A stretch of DNA of 64,000 nt from Methylorubrum rhodinum (GCF_014199935.1 NZ_JACHOP010000001.1:372001-436000), one strand, 5' to 3'; shown: positions 53,176 through 62,425, counted from the first letter of the stretch. The notes: generated by a model not told the origin, from the letters alone. Made by a program: numbers and translations.

Positions 53176-56100
53176 ATGATGTCCCTCGACACCCTCAATC
53201 TGCTTCGCACGAAGGCCGAGACCGGCCGCGCGCCGACGAGCGACGAGGCCGGCCCGCCCGCGGCCCCCGGCTTCGAGGCGATGCTCGAAGCGTTCGAAGC
53301 GCGGCCCGCCGCGTCGGAGCCGGCCGCGACCGCCGAGGGGGCCGAAGCCGCGTCGCTCCCGACCTCGACCGAGGCGCGGTCCTCCGAAGCCGGGACCGAC
53401 CGGACCGAGGCCAGCCTGCGCGACCTGATGGCGCTCGCCGCCCCGATTCCCGCCCCGCCGCCTTCAGCCGCACCCCCCTCGGTCCCGCCGCCGGAGGCCA
53501 CCCTCGCCGCCTTCGTGCAGCGGGCCGCCGCCCGTGCCAGCGCTCCCTTCGCGGAAGCGCCCGCCGCCGCGCCGCGGATCGCCATCGTCGGCATCGAGAC
53601 GCATTTCGCCCCGGTGCGGCCCCGCGCCGTGCCGGGACAGGGCGAGGCGGCAACGACGGGTCCCGCGACGGCGGCTCCCGCGACGACCCGCGCGACCGAG
53701 CCGCCGGCCCCGGTGTCCGTTGCGGCATCCAAGCCGGACGATCGGGACATCGCGGTGCCGGGCACCGTGGCGAAGAGCGTCGGCCAGCCGGACGGGCCGG
53801 CGACGCGCACTCCGATCCCGGCGGAGCCGAGCATCGCCACCGGCCGCCCTGCATCCGAGACCGAGACCGGACCGGGTGCCGCCGAGGCAGGCCTCGCCAA
53901 CCCTGTTCCGCCTCGCGCCATCACCGCGGACGCGCAGCCGGCCACCGCGCCTCGCATGCCGGCACGGGCCGATCCTTCGACGCTTTGCGGATCGACGCGT
54001 CCTGCGACGCCCCTGACGCCTGCGGCGGCCCGGGCCGCCGTCCCGGCCGCCCCGGACGGGACCGAAAGCCCCATCGGACCGGTGGCAGCGGCCGCCGCGC
54101 CGGAGACGATGCCCCGACCGGCCCAGGCGCCGACCACGCCCGTCGGCCCCGGAGATCGTCCGATCCTCACGGAGACGGCGGAGCCGAAGGGACCGGCCCG
54201 CGCGGCGACGGAAGCCCTGCGCGCAGCCCCGGCCTCGGTCTCTCCCGACCTCCGACGCGAGCCGCTGCCCGGATCGAACACGGACGCGCGGGCGACGGCA
54301 CCGGACCGGCCGGCCTCAGTGCCGGTCGGCTCCGGAAATCGTCCGATCCCCACGGAGAGCGCGCAGCCGAAGGGCGCCGCCCGCGCGGCGACGGAAGTCC
54401 TGCGCGCAGCCCCGGCCTCGGTCTCTCCCGACATCCGACACGAGTCGCTGCCCGGACCGAACGCGGACGCACGCCAGACGGCACCGGAGCGGCCGGCCTC
54501 CGTGCCGGTCGGCACCGCGGATCGTTCGATCCCCTCGGAGACGGGGAAGCCGAAGGGTACGGCCCGCGCGGCGACGGAGGCCCTGAACCCAGCCCCGGCA
54601 TCGGTCTCTCCCGACATCCGGCACGAGCCGCTGCCCGGACCGAACGCGGACGCACGCGAGCCGACACCGGAACGGCCGGCCTCCGTGCAGGTCGGCTCCG
54701 GGGATCGTCCGATCCCCACGGAGACGGCGGAGCCGGAGGGCACCGCCCGCGCGGCGACGGAAGCCCCTCGCGCAGTCCCGGCCTCGGTCTCTCCCGACCT
54801 CCGACGCGAGCCGCTGCCCGGACCGAACGCGGACGCACGGGCGACGACAGCGGAACGGCCGGTCTCCGTGCCGACCATGTCCGCCGCCTTGGACAGGGTA
54901 GAGGCCGTCCCCGATCCGGCCGTCCCTCCGACTGCGGTTCCGTCCGCCCGACGAGCCGTCGCCGAAGCGTCCGACGCCGTCCTCACGCCGGACCCGGCGC
55001 CGACGCCCTCCGATGCCGTCGACGTCGCGCCGATTCGCCCCGTGACGCCGCCCGCGTCGGAGGTCGTGCCGATGGGGGAACCGGCACTCGAGCCGGCCCC
55101 CGCATCGCCGATCGAGGTGGGGGCGGGCACGCGCGCCGAATCGGCGACGGGGCGAGACGGCCAGCCGCAGGCCGCGACCACCGAAGCGCCGTCAGCAGCG
55201 CCGCCCCAGGTGCGGACGAACGCCACGACCGTCCGGCCCGGCCCGGCTCCGGCCGGCTCCGGCCCTGCGGACACGGCACGGCCTTCGTCGACGCTCGCCG
55301 CATCCGATGCGCCGATCCCCGCTTCCCCGCAGCCGGCGGCCCCGAACGACGGCATCGTCGCGGCAAGCCAACCCGCCCAGGCTGCTGCCGGAGCGGAGAT
55401 CGCGGCCTCGCACCCCACGATGCCGGTCGAGACCATCGCGGCGAAGACCGTGCCGTCCGACACCGCGCCTCCACCGCATGATGGGGGCCCGCACGACGTC
55501 ATCCCGCACGAGCTTGCCCCCCTCGCCCCGAGCGACGCCCCGCGCGCGGCGGCGACGGCTCCGGCCGTCGCCGCCGCGCGCGTGCTCCAGAGCCCATTGC
55601 GGCCCACGCGCGAGAGCGCGTCGCGAACGGCGGTCGAGCCCGACGGCGCGGAACCGGCGGCAACCTCGGAGGCCGTCGTCGATGCGCCGGCGGATGCGGT
55701 CGCCCGCACCGACGAGACTCTTGCGCGCCGGGTGTTCACCATCGACGGCCCGCAGGCGGTGCCACGGGCCGCCCCATTGGCCGCGACGCCCGCGACCGAC
55801 GAGGTCGCGGGCACGAGTGTCGCGGCCGCTCCTTCGGATTTCTCGCCGTCGACGGAGGCCGACGTGAAAAAGGCGCTGCCGGCAAGCGGCGACGCCCCGC
55901 ACCGGGCGGTGGCGTCCGGCGGCGCTCAACTCCCGCTTCGACCGGATACCGGCTCGAACGCGGCCTTGCCGGCGAGCGGCGACGCCGCCTCCTCGACAGT
56001 CGCGGCTGACGAACTCCGGACAACAGGTCGGACGGACTCCGCCCGAACCCCGGTCCGAAACACGGTCATGCCGTCGGACGGCAACGGCGGCGCCCCGCAG

Positions 56101-56868
56101 GCGACGATGCGCCCCGATCCGGCCGTGGTGCCGGCGCGAACGGAGGCGGCGGTGGCGCCGCGGGATGCGGAGCACGGCCGGGTGATCGTCCCGCCGGCGG
56201 AAGCGGCGCGGATCGAGCCCGCCGCCTCGCCGGACCGGACACAGGATCCCACCCCTCACGCGGCCGAGAGGCCGGAGCCGGCCGGGACGCCCGCACCGGA
56301 GACGCCCGTACTCGCGGCCACCGCGCCGACGGCGCCGGCCGGCTCTCCGCTGCCGGCGTCGCCCCTGCGCCAGATCGTCGATGCGGTGAGTGCGCAGTTC
56401 CCGGCGGCGCCCGCCGCGCCGGTCCGGACCGCGGTGCCGACGGAGGCGGGGCCGCTGCGCATCCTCACGCTCCAGCTCCATCCGGCCGATCTCGGCACCG
56501 TACTGGTGCGGATGCGGCTGCAGGACGGGCGGCTGGAGATGAGCCTGCGCACGGGCCGCGAGGAGACCGCCGAGCGCCTGCGCCGGGAGGGCGGCGCGCT
56601 CTCCGACCTGCTGCGGGAGGCCGGCTACGCGCCGCAATCCCTCACGATCGAGTCGGGCGGCAGCGCGGCGGCGGGCACGGCCACGGAGCGCGGCGTGGCC
56701 CAGGGCTTTTCCGCGGGCACGCAGAGCGGACATCCGGGCGGCGCCACGCCCGACCAGCAGCCGGGCCGGCGCCCCTCCCGCGAGGGACACGAGGCCGCCC
56801 CCCGCGCCAAGGAGCAGGATCATGACACGCCGTCTCACCCTCGCGATCGCGGCGACCTTTATCTCTAG
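53176..56868 (+). CDS. fliK: Flagellar hook-length control protein FliK, very large
   Basis: A 1230-residue protein, several times larger than most FliK proteins. The C-terminal 130 residues are the FliK substrate-switching domain: GPLRILTLQLHPADLGTVLV then RMRLQDGRLEMSLRTGREET, and LSDLLREAGYAPQSLTIESG. Most of the rest is Pro/Ala/Glu-rich and probably unfolded, as expected of a molecular ruler, and contains four 61-residue tandem repeats (54145-54876). The start is ATG at 53176, one of two adjacent ATGs. The end overlaps the transglycosylase gene by 47 bases. Name rests on the C-terminal domain and operon position. Confidence 0.88.
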   Translation: MMSLDTLNLLRTKAETGRAPTSDEAGPPAAPGFEAMLEAFEARPAASEPAATAEGAEAASLPTSTEARSSEAGTDRTEASLRDLMALAAPIPAPPPSAAPPSVPPPEATLAAFVQRAAARASAPFAEAPAAAPRIAIVGIETHFAPVRPRAVPGQGEAATTGPATAAPATTRATEPPAPVSVAASKPDDRDIAVPGTVAKSVGQPDGPATRTPIPAEPSIATGRPASETETGPGAAEAGLANPVPPRAITADAQPATAPRMPARADPSTLCGSTRPATPLTPAAARAAVPAAPDGTESPIGPVAAAAAPETMPRPAQAPTTPVGPGDRPILTETAEPKGPARAATEALRAAPASVSPDLRREPLPGSNTDARATAPDRPASVPVGSGNRPIPTESAQPKGAARAATEVLRAAPASVSPDIRHESLPGPNADARQTAPERPASVPVGTADRSIPSETGKPKGTARAATEALNPAPASVSPDIRHEPLPGPNADAREPTPERPASVQVGSGDRPIPTETAEPEGTARAATEAPRAVPASVSPDLRREPLPGPNADARATTAERPVSVPTMSAALDRVEAVPDPAVPPTAVPSARRAVAEASDAVLTPDPAPTPSDAVDVAPIRPVTPPASEVVPMGEPALEPAPASPIEVGAGTRAESATGRDGQPQAATTEAPSAAPPQVRTNATTVRPGPAPAGSGPADTARPSSTLAASDAPIPASPQPAAPNDGIVAASQPAQAAAGAEIAASHPTMPVETIAAKTVPSDTAPPPHDGGPHDVIPHELAPLAPSDAPRAAATAPAVAAARVLQSPLRPTRESASRTAVEPDGAEPAATSEAVVDAPADAVARTDETLARRVFTIDGPQAVPRAAPLAATPATDEVAGTSVAAAPSDFSPSTEADVKKALPASGDAPHRAVASGGAQLPLRPDTGSNAALPASGDAASSTVAADELRTTGRTDSARTPVRNTVMPSDGNGGAPQATMRPDPAVVPARTEAAVAPRDAEHGRVIVPPAEAARIEPAASPDRTQDPTPHAAERPEPAGTPAPETPVLAATAPTAPAGSPLPASPLRQIVDAVSAQFPAAPAAPVRTAVPTEAGPLRILTLQLHPADLGTVLVRMRLQDGRLEMSLRTGREETAERLRREGGALSDLLREAGYAPQSLTIESGGSAAAGTATERGVAQGFSAGTQSGHPGGATPDQQPGRRPSREGHEAAPRAKEQDHDTPSHPRDRGDLYL
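54145..54876 (+). repeat. Four tandem 183-base repeats inside fliK
   Basis: The period is exactly 183 bases (units begin at 54145, 54328, 54511 and 54694), or 61 codons. Landmarks in each unit are a GSGDRPIPTETAEPKG-like start, ARAATEALRAAPASVSPD, and EPLPGPNADARATAPERPAS near its end. Units differ by scattered substitutions without frame change. Confidence 0.92.
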
Positions 56869-57472
56869 CGCGGTCGTCTCCGGCGCGGTCGACGCCGCGA
56901 CGGCCGTTCCGCCGGTCGCCGAGACCGGGCGGCACGCCACGGCGTCCGACGGGCCGGACGGCAACGCGCGGGCGGGCTCGAACATCTGCGAGCAGCAGAT
57001 GGCGCGGGCCGCCGCCCGCCACGGCGTGCCGCTCGGCATGCTCTACGCAGTCGGCCTGACCGAGAGCGGCAAGCGCGGCTCGCTCCAGCCCTACGCCATG
57101 AACATCGGGGGGCGCGCCTATTTCGGCACCGGCCCGGCGGACGTGATCGCCCGCATGGGTCAGGCCCAGCGCGAGGGCGTGCGGCTGGTCGATCTCGGCT
57201 GCATGCAGATCAACCACCACTACCACCGCGAAAAGTTCGCCTCGCTGGAGGCGATGATCGATCCGGCCCAGAACGTCGAGTACGCCACCCGCTTCCTCAA
57301 GGAGCTGCGCGACCGGGAGGGCAGCTGGACGCTGGCGGTGGCGCGCTACCACGCGGGCCCGAACAACAACCCGGCCCAGAAGGCCTATGTCTGCCGCGTG
57401 ATCACCAACATGGTGGCGACCGGCTTCGGCAACTGGACGCCGGGGGCGAAGGCGTTCTGCCAGCCGGGGTGA
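56822..57472 (+). CDS. Exported lytic transglycosylase-like protein
   Basis: A 216-residue periplasmic protein with a signal peptide at about 1-25 (LTLAIAATFISSAVVSGAVD). An SLT-type muramidase domain follows, with GVPLGMLYAVGLTESGKRGS carrying the catalytic Glu, the structural QINHHYHREKF and ARYHAGPNNNPAQKAYVCRV. Its place after fliK suggests it opens peptidoglycan for the rod, the task of FlgJ or of Brucella-type flagellar muramidases. AAGGAG lies 7 bases before the ATG inside the fliK end, and the two genes overlap by 47 bases in different frames. Confidence 0.88.
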   Translation: MTRRLTLAIAATFISSAVVSGAVDAATAVPPVAETGRHATASDGPDGNARAGSNICEQQMARAAARHGVPLGMLYAVGLTESGKRGSLQPYAMNIGGRAYFGTGPADVIARMGQAQREGVRLVDLGCMQINHHYHREKFASLEAMIDPAQNVEYATRFLKELRDREGSWTLAVARYHAGPNNNPAQKAYVCRVITNMVATGFGNWTPGAKAFCQPG

Positions 57473-57499
57473 TCTTTGCGAGGATCGCTCCCCATCGCG

Positions 57500-57613
57500 C
57501 CCTCATCCTGAGGTGCGGAGCGTAGCGAAGCCTCGAAGGAGGCCTCCAGGGATCGCGCGCTTTCTGAAGCCCTCCTTCGAGGCCCGCTTGCGCGGGCACC
57601 TCGGGATGAGGGG
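57500..57613. repeat. Palindromic repeat, family A, copy 4
   Basis: Outer arms CCCTCATCCTGAGGTGC and GGCACCTCGGGATGAGGG; inner arms CCTCGAAGGAGGCCTCCAG and AAGCCCTCCTTCGAGG. It separates the converging transglycosylase and ftcR genes, where it may end both transcripts. Confidence 0.85.
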
Positions 57614-57647
57614 GTTCGGTTGGAAGGGCGATGGTCGGCGCGTCGGC

Positions 57648-58331
57648 TCACCCGTTGTAGGTGTAGCCCATATACCGCTTGGCCTCGATCGGGTCGTGGC
57701 CCAGCCGCTCGGCGAGCTTCTTCCGGAGCTTGCTGACGTGGCCCTCGATCACGCTCTCCTCGACGCCGTTGCTGTAGACGCCGTAGACCACGTTGAAGAC
57801 CTGGGTCTTGGTGAGCCGGCGCCCGCGGTTGCGCACGAGGTATTCGAGGATGTGGCGCTCGCGCCGCGGCAGGGAGAGCGGCACGCCGTCGATCTCGGGA
57901 TCGCGCCCGTCGTGGAAGACCTTGAGGCGCTCGGGCGCGGGAGGCGCCTCGGCGGGGACGGGCAGCGCGCCGTTGACCCGGCGCCAGATCGCCTCGGAGC
58001 GGGCCAGGATCTCGCGCACGTGGACGGGCTTTCCCAGCACGTCGTCGATGCCGGCATCGAGCAGCTGTACCGTCTGCTCAAGCGAGCGCAGGTCGGCGAG
58101 CGCGATGATCGGCGCGCGGGAATGGCGGCGGATCGAGGTGGCGCACTTGGCACGCTCCTCGAAATCGCCGAGCAGGAAACCCTGGACCGCGTCGAGGTCG
58201 CTCTGCGAGGCGGCCTCGATCCAGCTCAGGAACTCGTCCGGCAGGAGGCCGAAGGAGGACACGCCCTCCCGCTCGAAACTGGCCTTGTAGCCCGCATTCA
58301 CCGATTCCCGCGGATCGACCAGGAAATACAT
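57648..58331 (-). CDS. ftcR: Flagellar transcriptional regulator FtcR
   Basis: A 227-residue OmpR-type response regulator that switches on flagellar genes in Brucella and relatives. It starts MYFLVDPRESVNAGYKASFE then REGVSSFGLLPDEFLSWIEA; the receiver domain is atypical and the usual phosphorylation site is not clear. The winged-helix DNA-binding domain has LPRRERHILEYLVRNRGRRL and ESVIEGHVSKLRKKLAERLG. An alternative ATG lies four codons upstream and longer starts exist to 58436. It is encoded against the main flagellar operon and may autoregulate and control flhB-fliG-fliN. Confidence 0.9.
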   Translation of the reverse strand: MYFLVDPRESVNAGYKASFEREGVSSFGLLPDEFLSWIEAASQSDLDAVQGFLLGDFEERAKCATSIRRHSRAPIIALADLRSLEQTVQLLDAGIDDVLGKPVHVREILARSEAIWRRVNGALPVPAEAPPAPERLKVFHDGRDPEIDGVPLSLPRRERHILEYLVRNRGRRLTKTQVFNVVYGVYSNGVEESVIEGHVSKLRKKLAERLGHDPIEAKRYMGYTYNG

Positions 58332-58596
58332 CGACGGCTTCATCCCCCGGATCCGGCCGGTGTGCCGGCCGGGGGCCGCGGAGGGCGCGGGCTCCGTTCC
58401 GGTCGGAGCCGGCGCGAACCCCCGATTCGCGACCACCGACCATCCATGTCGCGGTGCAATGAGAGGGTCAATTCCAAGGTCGATATATTCAAAATTCCAA
58501 GCGCGGGCGTTGCATTCCTGCTCTCGCGCGTCATCGAGGCGATGGCGTTCCGCCCGGCGGGCGAGGCTCGCGTCGCCGGTCCGTCTCGCAAGGGAA

Positions 58597-59043
58597 TCAG
58601 GCGTGGCCGACGCGGGCGCAGTTCAGGGCGTGGGCGAAGCCGTCGAGGCAGAGCGCGGCGGCGTCCTCGGCGACGATGCGCTGGATCGCGACGCCCGCGA
58701 ACATCTCGTTGAGGACGAGCTTGAAGAACACCGTCAGCGGCCGGGCGGCGAACTCCATGTCGAGCACGACCTGCATGGAGCGGCCGAAATCGAGGCACAC
58801 GTCGGCCCCGTCCGCGTAGGTGAGGACGGAATCCTTGAAGAACAGCTCGGCGGAGGAGGCCACCACGTCGGCGATGTTGCCGTGATGCTGACCCCGGATC
58901 CAGCCGATCAGCACGCCGCCGTCGACGAGGCAGAGCTCGCCGATGAAGTCGCGCAGGACATTGGCGAACATCTCCTCCGCCGCGGCGAGGCCGGGCGGTG
59001 GCCCGGCCCGGTCGGGCGAAAGGGAATTGGCCTGAAGGGTCAT
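58597..59043 (-). CDS. Conserved-looking protein of unknown function in the flhB operon
   Basis: A 148-residue soluble protein without a signal peptide or membrane helix. Stretches of interest are FANVLRDFIGELCLVDGGVL, ADVVASSAELFFKDSVLTYA and AIQRIVAEDAAALCLDGFAH. Its start overlaps the flhB stop by 4 bases, so it is co-translated with flhB and probably belongs to flagellar assembly or control. I do not recognise the family. Confidence 0.75.
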   Translation of the reverse strand: MTLQANSLSPDRAGPPPGLAAAEEMFANVLRDFIGELCLVDGGVLIGWIRGQHHGNIADVVASSAELFFKDSVLTYADGADVCLDFGRSMQVVLDMEFAARPLTVFFKLVLNEMFAGVAIQRIVAEDAAALCLDGFAHALNCARVGHA

Positions 59044-60104
59044 CGGGCTCTCGCGAACAGGAAGAACAGGATTTGCGCCACGGCGCGGTAAAATTCCGCC
59101 GGAATCGTCTGATCGACCTGCACAGCATCGTACAGCGATCTTGCGAGAGGCTTGTCCTCGATCACGGCGATGCCTTTCTCTTCGGCGATCGCGCGAATAC
59201 GTAATGCAATCAGATCCTGTCCCTTGGCGAGCACGAGCGGCGCGGGGTTTTCCGTGGGCTCGTAGCGCAGGGCCACGGCGAAGTGGGTCGGGTTGGCGAT
59301 CACCACGGTGGCGCGATCGACGTTGGCGAGCATCTTGTTGCGGGCACGGTCCTGCGCGAGCGAGCGCAGCCGCGCCTTCACGGACGGATCGCCCTCGGTC
59401 TGCTTGTGCTCGTCCTTGATGTCCTGGTGCGACATGCGCAGCGAGCGCTGCCAGCGGATCCGCGACCAGACGAGGTCGCCCGCCACGATCACGATGATCG
59501 CGATGGCGACCGCCGCGACGAGGCGGATCGAGACGGTGAGGATCAGCTCCGGGAGCTGGCTCGGATCGACGAACATGGCATTGACGGCTCTTGTCCGCTC
59601 CGAGCGAAGGAGCAGGAGGGCGACCACAGTGACCGACAGGAATTTAACGACGGATTTCAGGAACTCGACTTGACCTTGCAGGCCGAAGATCCGTGACATT
59701 CCGGCCATCGGCGAGACCCGCGACCACTTCGGCGTGATCCGGTCGCCGACGAAGCGCGGCAGGTTCTGCAGCAGCGAGGCCGCGAGGCTGCACGCGCACA
59801 GCAGCACGAGGAACGGCAGCAGGAAGCGCCCGGTGGCGAGCGCCACCTGATTGAGCAGCATCACCGCGTCCTCGCCGCTCTCCAGGCGAAAGCCGCGGGG
59901 TTCGTCGAGGAGCGGCGACAGGCTTTGCGCCAGCTCCGTCGCCTGACCACGCGCGAAGAAGGCGAGCGCCAGCAGGAAGCCGAGGATCGAGGCGAAGACC
60001 GGCGCCTCGCGCGAGAACGGGATGTCGCCCTTCTCGATCGCGTCGCGGACCCGCTTCTCGGTCGCGGCTTCGGTCTTACTCTCCTTGTCGGTGTCCTCCG
60101 CCAC
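59040..60104 (-). CDS. flhB: Flagellar export apparatus switch protein FlhB
   Basis: A 354-residue inner-membrane protein that, with FliK, switches export from hook to filament subunits. Four membrane helices are at about 30-50, 85-110, 142-160 and 185-210. The cytoplasmic domain carries the self-cleavage motif NPTHFAVALRYEPTENPAP at about residue 267, with intact Asn-Pro-Thr-His, and ends QVDQTIPAEFYRAVAQILFF. The N-terminus has the usual EKRVRDAIEKGDIPFSREAP. fliG lies 85 bases upstream. Confidence 0.96.
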   Translation of the reverse strand: MAEDTDKESKTEAATEKRVRDAIEKGDIPFSREAPVFASILGFLLALAFFARGQATELAQSLSPLLDEPRGFRLESGEDAVMLLNQVALATGRFLLPFLVLLCACSLAASLLQNLPRFVGDRITPKWSRVSPMAGMSRIFGLQGQVEFLKSVVKFLSVTVVALLLLRSERTRAVNAMFVDPSQLPELILTVSIRLVAAVAIAIIVIVAGDLVWSRIRWQRSLRMSHQDIKDEHKQTEGDPSVKARLRSLAQDRARNKMLANVDRATVVIANPTHFAVALRYEPTENPAPLVLAKGQDLIALRIRAIAEEKGIAVIEDKPLARSLYDAVQVDQTIPAEFYRAVAQILFFLFARAR

Positions 60105-60189
60105 GCCTCAGCCCCGTCGGGCCGAAGGCGCCAAGGTGGAGCGCCGACGATCCCGACACGGGCCCGCGGCAAAGTCCCAAACAAATCCT

Positions 60190-61233
60190 TCAGCGGATGA
60201 GGGCTTCATCCTCGCCTCCCGGATTGATCTCGATCTCGCCGCGGCCGGCCATCTCCATGGCCATGTCGGTGATGGAGCGGCGCGCCTCCATGACGTCGCG
60301 CTGGGCCGCCGGCTCGCCGCCGTTCAACTCGTGCTCGACCATGCGGCGCACGCGGGCCGACAGCGCCGAGAGCACGGTGCCGCGGAACTCCGCGTCGGTG
60401 CCCTTCAGCGCCAGCACGAGCCGGTCGTTCGGCACGGCGTCGAACAGGGTGGTGCGGGCGCGCGGCGCCAGCTTGACGATGTCGTCGAAGGTGAACAGCA
60501 GACCCTTGAGGATCTCGACGGATTTGGGCCGCGACTCGCCGAGGCTGGTGAGCACGTCGTCCATCTGATGGCGCTCCATCTTGTTGATGATGTCGGCCAT
60601 CTTGGCGTGGGTGTCGGCGCCGGAATTGCGGGCGCCGTTGATCATGAAATCCTCGTGCAGCGTCTTCTCGATGCTCTGGAGCACCTCGTCGACGATCGGC
60701 TTGAAGCTCAGCATCCGCCGCATCACGGTGTTGCGGGTCGGCGCGGGCAGGTGGCCCATCACCTTGGCGGCGGTGGCGGGCTTGACCTTCGACAGGATCA
60801 GCGCCGCGGTCTGGGGGTGCTCCTTGACGAGGTAGCTCGCCAGCACGCTCTCCTGCACCGTGCCGAGGCGCTCCCAGACCGAGCGGGTGGCGCTGCCGCG
60901 CACCTCGGACAGGATGTCGGCGATCTGGTCGGCGGGCAGCAGCCCGGAGAGCAGCTTCTCGACCTCGTTGGCGGTGCCGACGAGGCTGTTGCCGGCCTTG
61001 AACTCTTCCGCGAAGTGCTCGACCACCGCGTCGAGCTGGTCTGGGCTGACCGCGCCGAGCTGCGAGGCCGAGCGGGTGATGCGCTTCAGCTCGTCCGGCT
61101 CGAAATACTTGATCAGCCGCCCGGCCGCCGGCTTGCCCATGGCGAGCAGCAGCGCGGCGACCTGATCGGTCGGATCGAGCCGGCGGGCCGCGGCGCGGCC
61201 CGGTGCGGGAGCGGGAACGGGGCTCGCGGACAT
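60190..61233 (-). CDS. fliG: Flagellar motor switch protein FliG
   Basis: A 347-residue rotor protein that contacts the stators and binds FliF. N-terminal domain: LDPTDQVAALLLAMGKPAAG. Middle domain: LVKEHPQTAALILSKVKPAT, containing the conserved EHPQT motif. C-terminal domain with the torque helix region: PNDRLVLALKGTDAEFRGTV and LSALSARVRRMVEHELNGGE, with conserved charged residues. The ATG at 61233 has AGGG upstream; a GTG two codons earlier is possible. Part of a fliN-fliG-flhB transcript. Confidence 0.95.
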   Translation of the reverse strand: MSASPVPAPAPGRAAARRLDPTDQVAALLLAMGKPAAGRLIKYFEPDELKRITRSASQLGAVSPDQLDAVVEHFAEEFKAGNSLVGTANEVEKLLSGLLPADQIADILSEVRGSATRSVWERLGTVQESVLASYLVKEHPQTAALILSKVKPATAAKVMGHLPAPTRNTVMRRMLSFKPIVDEVLQSIEKTLHEDFMINGARNSGADTHAKMADIINKMERHQMDDVLTSLGESRPKSVEILKGLLFTFDDIVKLAPRARTTLFDAVPNDRLVLALKGTDAEFRGTVLSALSARVRRMVEHELNGGEPAAQRDVMEARRSITDMAMEMAGRGEIEINPGGEDEALIR

Positions 61234-61279
61234 CCTCACCCTGTCGGAGTGCTAGAGCACGATGCGGAAGAAGGTGAGA

Positions 61280-61600
61280 CTAGCCGTTCTGGTCGGCGGA
61301 GGAAGGCCCGACCACCTCGGTGAGCGAGATGCCGAAGCGGGAATTGTCCTCCTCGACGATCACGATCTCGCCGCGGGCGATGACCCGGCCGTTGACCATC
61401 ACGTCCACCGGCTCGCCGACCCGGTGGTCGAGGGGCACGACGGCGCCGCGGCCGAGCTTCATCAGGTTGGCGACCGGCATGGTCGCCGAGCCCAGCACCA
61501 CCTGCATCAGGACGGGGATGCGCAGGATCGAATCGAGATTGCGGCCCTCGCCGACCAGGGTGTCGGCGGCGGTCTCGGTGTCGGGAAACGGGCTGCTCAT
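61280..61600 (-). CDS. fliN: Flagellar motor switch protein FliN
   Basis: A 106-residue C-ring protein. The SpoA-type domain is nearly the whole protein: ILRIPVLMQVVLGSATMPVA, NLMKLGRGAVVPLDHRVGEP and DVMVNGRVIARGEIVIVEED then NSRFGISLTEVV. It is upstream of fliG with a 46-base gap. fliM, usually adjacent, is not in this window. Confidence 0.95.
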   Translation of the reverse strand: MSSPFPDTETAADTLVGEGRNLDSILRIPVLMQVVLGSATMPVANLMKLGRGAVVPLDHRVGEPVDVMVNGRVIARGEIVIVEEDNSRFGISLTEVVGPSSADQNG

Positions 61601-61678
61601 CGCGGGTAAGCTCGTGGGTCTGAAGCCTGGCCTTCCCGTCGCTCTAGCGCCCGTGGCTGACGCGAGGCTGTCGCCGCG

Positions 61679-62425
61679 CTACGACCGCAACGGCTCCAGC
61701 ATCGCCTCGATGGCGGCCCGCGCCGCCGCGACGGCTTCCGCCTCGCGCCCGCGCACGACGATGCGATTGCGAAACCCCTCCGCCGTCATCGACGGGTAGG
61801 AGCCGATCGAGACGCCCGCATGCGCCGCCGCGAGGGTGCCGAGCGCGCCCGCGAAATTGCCCTCGGGGATGGCGCCGGCCTCGATCGTCTCCGAGATCAC
61901 CGGGGCGTTCGAGGTCAGCGTCGGGCGGATCTCGTCGAGCATCGCGTTCATGATCTGCGGCACGCCCGCCATGACGTGGACGTTGCCGATGCGGAAGCCC
62001 GGCGCCTTCGAGATCGGATTGGCGATGAGATCGGCGCCGAACGGGATGCGGGCCATGCGCAGGCGCGCCTCGTTGAGGTCCTCCGGGCGGTGGCGCTCCA
62101 GCAGCATGGCGCGAGCCCGCTCGTCCACGTTGATGCCGACCCCGAAGGCCTTGGCCACGCTGTCGGCGGTGATGTCGTCGTGGGTCGGGCCGATGCCGCC
62201 GGAGGTGAAGAGGTAGGTGTAGCGGGCCCGCAGCGCGTTCACCGCGGCGACGATCTCGTCCATCACATCGGGCACGATGCGCACCTCGCGCAGGTCGATG
62301 CCGATCTCGGTCAGCACGTCGGCGATGGCGCCGATGTTCTTGTCCTTGGTGCGCCCCGACAGGATCTCGTCGCCGATGATCAGGATCGCGGCGGTTACTT
62401 CGGATTTTTCGGTTTCCTGGGACAT
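61679..62425 (-). CDS. CinA-like molybdopterin-binding domain protein
   Basis: A 248-residue cytosolic protein of the MoaB/Mog fold, like the N-terminal half of CinA (competence/damage-inducible protein A). Motifs are AAILIIGDEILSGRTKDKNI, YLFTSGGIGPTHDDITADSV and GNVHVMAGVPQIMNAMLDEI. The C-terminal nicotinamide-nucleotide amidase half of full CinA is missing, as in many alphaproteobacterial homologues. Substrate unknown; a role in nucleotide-cofactor repair has been proposed for the family. It lies 78 bases upstream of fliN on the same strand and is divergent from sfsA. Confidence 0.9.
   Translation of the reverse strand: MSQETEKSEVTAAILIIGDEILSGRTKDKNIGAIADVLTEIGIDLREVRIVPDVMDEIVAAVNALRARYTYLFTSGGIGPTHDDITADSVAKAFGVGINVDERARAMLLERHRPEDLNEARLRMARIPFGADLIANPISKAPGFRIGNVHVMAGVPQIMNAMLDEIRPTLTSNAPVISETIEAGAIPEGNFAGALGTLAAAHAGVSIGSYPSMTAEGFRNRIVVRGREAEAVAAARAAIEAMLEPLRS

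Noticed and set aside
54145..54876. Possible CRISPR array
   Set aside because: The repeats are contiguous 183-base units without spacers and keep the fliK reading frame.
51729..55814. A 1361-codon minus-strand frame opposite motC and fliK
   Set aside because: Ser/Ala/Gly-rich without domain structure; explained by the repetitive, GC-rich fliK sequence on the plus strand.
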